From Ochotona curzoniae (taxonomy: Eukaryota > Chordata > Mammalia > Lagomorpha > Ochotonidae), in NCBI RefSeq assembly GCF_017591425.1, contig NW_024466599.1, positions 22,916,001 through 22,980,000 of the forward strand: a stretch of 64,000 nucleotides of DNA, in the 5' to 3' direction. Shown here piece after piece: positions 60,961-64,000 of this stretch. Under the pieces are notes generated by a model. That model saw only the letters and a program-made list of their open reading frames with translations. It was not told the DNA's origin and searched no databases. The position numbers were made by a program, and so were the translations under genes. The first letter of the stretch is position 1. Every line of letters starts with the position of its first letter.

Positions 60961-61677
60961 ATACTACGTGTGCTGTGGACACATCCTTATATAGTATAGT
61001 TTCAGTAGTGTCTCTTATGTACTGTCTTTTAATATATATTCATTTCATTATTGTCATGTACTGGTTAAGTTAAAACCTGTTGTGCTTACTTAAAAGAGAA
61101 AAACATGTGATTTAAAGCACTTTATAACTTGGTAATGCAAAAAGGAATGATCTGCTAATTGGAAAAGTAGGTCTGTTTTAAATTATTCAGTTTTATCTTG
61201 GAGCTGGAATATTTGTGTTGGCAATTACCCTTTGAGAAATCAAGCCAGAGCTTGATGTTGTCATAAATGTACAAAGTAATTAGTGATCAGTTGGCTGCAG
61301 GAGAGAGTTGATAGGACCAGGCACCACCACATATAATCCTAGCTGGGAGTGTCTGCCTGGGGTGTGGTGAAGTGTTTTGTACTTTTCACCTCTCAGTTGC
61401 TGCTCATAGAACAAGAATTTAAATGAGGGAAAAAACTGCGTTTCAACTATCAGGGTTGTCCTTGGGAGAACTCTCATCTCTGGCCATTCATAGTCACTGT
61501 GTCAAGGTCAGTAGAGCACCTTGGCCGTGATCACTGTTCACTTGGAATGCCTCTCAGCAGGGAGAATCAGAATCTGGTCTTGCTATTTGCTTTGGGAAAT
61601 AAGGCTGGAGCTAGATAGACTATGCCCAAAGATGTGCTGGTTGCATGTGTGCACATGTATGCACATACCAGCTTTAT

Positions 61678-61938
61678 GAATTTTTTTAAAATATAATTTG
61701 AGAGGGAGAGAGTGAGGGAGGGAGGAAGATAGGATAGAGAGAAGGAACATGTGCTCTGATGTTGTCGTTGACTCCCCAATTGCCTGTGAGGCTGGAACTG
61801 GGCTGGTCTGAAGCCTAGGGGTCGGCAGTGCTTTAGTCAGAGCCTGAAATTAGTTGCTGGAGCCAGGAATTGAATCCAGGCACTTGAGTGTGGGACATGG
61901 ACATTCTAACTAGGCCAAACACCCACCCTATAGCCCCA
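61678..61938 (-). mobile_element. Old CSINE, antisense
   Basis: ATAATTTGAGAGGGAGAGAG tail, GTCTGAAGCCTAGGGG middle and GGCCAAACACCCACCC head. Confidence 0.7.
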
Positions 61939-62017
61939 TTAAAAAAAAAAATTCTAAAGCTGTTATCAGAAAGCCAGTCTAACTAATAGTGTGACTGTGA
62001 CCTTAAAAAATTATTCA

Positions 62018-62357
62018 CCATGGGTCCACACCGTTGCGAGTGGTCAAAGTCCTCGCCTTGAATGCGCCGGGATCCCATATGGGCAACGGTTCTAATCCCA
62101 GCAGCCCTGCTTCCCATCCAGCTATCTGCTTGTGGCCTGGGAAAGCAGTCAAGGATGGCCTAAGGCCTTGGGAGCCTGCACCCGTGTGAGAGACCCAGAA
62201 GAAGCTCCAGGCTCCTGGCTTTGGATCTGCTCAGCTCTAGCTGTTGTGGTCACTTGGGGCATGAATCATCGAATGGAATATCTTCCTCTTTGTCTCTGCT
62301 CCTCTCTATATTATCTGCCTTTCCAGTAAAAAAAAAAAAAATTTTTTTAAATCTTTA
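62018..62357 (+). mobile_element. CSINE, sense, with target-site duplication
   Basis: CATGGGTCCACACCG head to an A/T-run tail. AAAAAATTATTCA lies at 62005-62017 and 62358-62370, a perfect 13-bp duplication. Confidence 0.94.
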
Positions 62358-62424
62358 AAAAAATTATTCATCTGCCTTTTTCCCCAATCTCCTAGCCTAC
62401 ATCTGTCATTTCTATATTCTTTAT

Positions 62425-62750
62425 TTTTTTAAAAAAGATTTATTTATTTTTATTAGAAAGGCAGATATACAGGGAGGAGGAAAGACAGAGGAAGATCTTC
62501 CATCTGATGGGTCACTCCCTAAGCAGTCACAGTGGTTGGAACTGAGCCAGTCGAAAGCTAGGAGCCAGGAGCTTCTTCCAGGTCTCCCATGTGCTGGTCC
62601 CAAGGCTTTGGGCCGTCCATGACTGCTTTCCCAGACCCAAGTGGGGAGCTGGATGGGAAGCGGGGCCTCCAAGTTTTGAACCGGCACCCATATGGGATCC
62701 TGGTGCTTTCAAGGCGAGGACTTTAACCATTATGCTAGCATGCTGTGCCC
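62425..62750 (-). mobile_element. CSINE, antisense
   Basis: AAGATTTATTTATTTTTATT tail, CTTCTTCCAGGTCTCCCATG middle and GCATGCTGTGCCC head. TCTTTATTTT lies on both sides. Confidence 0.92.
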
Positions 62751-62754
62751 TCTT

Positions 62755-62942
62755 TATTTTATTTTTTAAAGATCTGTTTATTTCTATTTGAAAGGCATTG
62801 AAAGGCAGATTTTACAGAGAGAGAAGGAAAGATCTTCCATTCACTGGTTCACTCCCTGGAGGGCTGCAGTAGCCAGAACTGACCTGGTATGAAGCTGGGA
62901 GCCAGGAGCTTTTTTGGGTCTCCGATGTGTTTGCCGGGGCTC
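62755..62942 (-). mobile_element. CSINE tail half, 5'-truncated, antisense
   Basis: TTTAAAGATCTGTTTATTTC tail, TCACTGGTTCACTCCCTGG and TTTTTGGGTCTCCGATGTG; the promoter half is absent. The phrase ATTGAAAGGC is duplicated near 62790-62806. Confidence 0.87.
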
Positions 62943-64000
62943 TATGACCCTATGAGATGGCTAGGACAGATGGAAACTGCTTTTATCACGCATTAAAATT
63001 TTAATGCTACAGATTCACAAATGAAACTACAAATCATCGTCCAGAAGAACAGTTTGTTTTGATAATTCCTTCTGAGTGAAGTATTATTGTTTTCCTGAAA
63101 TTTTTATCTCACTATGGCATGTTTTTCAGTAGAAAACTACCTTTGTGTTTGTCTGAAATTCTGTTACCTGTCAGCATTGAGCCCTTTGGTGGAAAGGTAC
63201 ATTGCTAGGGTGAGGGAGTCTCAGCAGTTCAGGCTCTCCTGTTAGGCCATCAGTTTGCTCCATAGAGCTTTGGTCCCATGAAGAGTTGCCTTAGGTGCTG
63301 AAAGGGCTTGTGGTGTTCGAGTTCAGCTCCCTGAGCTCTTCATTCTCCAGGACAGATTGTTGTGAACTCTGTTCTAATTTAGTCTCGTCATGGTACTCAA
63401 TATTGATTTCAGCTGGAGTGTGTCCCCTAAAGGAATTTTCTCTTTTTTCCAAGTGGAGAGCATCTTTTATGTGTCTGTTTAGAATCTGAAGGCCATTAGA
63501 AACTTCAGTACTGCAGATTTTCAGCTAAGTTTTTTCAACCAGTATAGAATAGCTAATTGCATACTTGGGCAGTGGTATTGTAAAGATGAATACCAAAGTT
63601 TCCCTTCTAGATGATTCTGATCTCATGGGATAAATGCACATGAACAGAATACTCCGTGTGTGCTGACAGGTGCCGAGGACAGTGGCTGAGCCATTTCCAG
63701 TTGCTCTTTGACCTTCGTGTCTGCAGCATTGCTTCCTTCTCTGTCATCCTTCCCTAACGCAGTAATCCATTCAGCTTTTATCTTGCTCAAATTCCTTTCC
63801 CAAGACTCCTGGGACTTCTTTCATGATTTTGATTTTGATTAGAAATTAGCCTTGTGGAAAAATTTGGCTTTAATTTATTGTTAGTTTTTTTATTTCCTGT
63901 TTGACTTCGTTTTCTCAGTTATTGTTGGTTCAGTTATATAATTGCCCACTTCACAGTTGACAATAGCAATTGATCTGTCCTCGGAGAAACTGTACATAGC

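Overview
The window is nuclear genomic DNA of a lagomorph, most likely a pika (Ochotona). About seventy copies of a tRNA-derived SINE of the lagomorph CSINE type fill it. Full copies open with a GGGCCCGGC-type head, carry a B-box-like GGTTCTAATCC, and end in an AATAAAAATAAATAAATCTT-type tail. Their wording fits pika copies better than rabbit ones. There are no prokaryotic features, no rRNA and no functional tRNA gene. Almost everything is intron. One protein-coding gene is present, on the + strand: TTC27 (tetratricopeptide repeat domain 27). Nine consecutive coding exons lie at 2644-2784, 6645-6747, 16852-17016, 19665-19798, 22052-22164, 24907-24973, 35912-36025, 48702-48797 and 52677-52799. 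Joined in order they give 1056 nt, exactly 352 codons, with no stop and every intron phase compatible. The window begins in an upstream intron and ends in a downstream intron, so the first and last parts of the gene are missing. Eight of the nine donors are GT and one, after 19798, is GC. Layout: 1-25 kb holds six exons in SINE-dense introns, with a roughly 1-2 kb lineage-specific repeat at 7.1-8.9 kb broken by two nested SINEs. The 11-kb intron at 25-36 kb has few SINEs and is AT-rich. It holds a decayed Tigger/MER2-like DNA transposon, an ancient L1M/HAL1-like fragment, an isolated L1 ORF2 fragment and a possible unidentified pseudogene. The 36-49 kb intron is SINE-rich and carries a perfect 22-bp palindrome with a tandem copy, and a C-rich tract with an 18-C run. 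From 49 kb to the end there are two exons, then more than 11 kb of intron with a second copy of the 7-kb repeat, an L2 fragment and an antisense L1-like block. I see no operon, CRISPR array, toxin, virus-like gene cluster or evident new system. The unusual points are the GC-AG intron, a young SINE subfamily, several close inverted SINE pairs that could form double-stranded RNA in the TTC27 pre-mRNA, and a few structural oddities. SINE boundaries were judged by eye and may be off by 5-20 bases.
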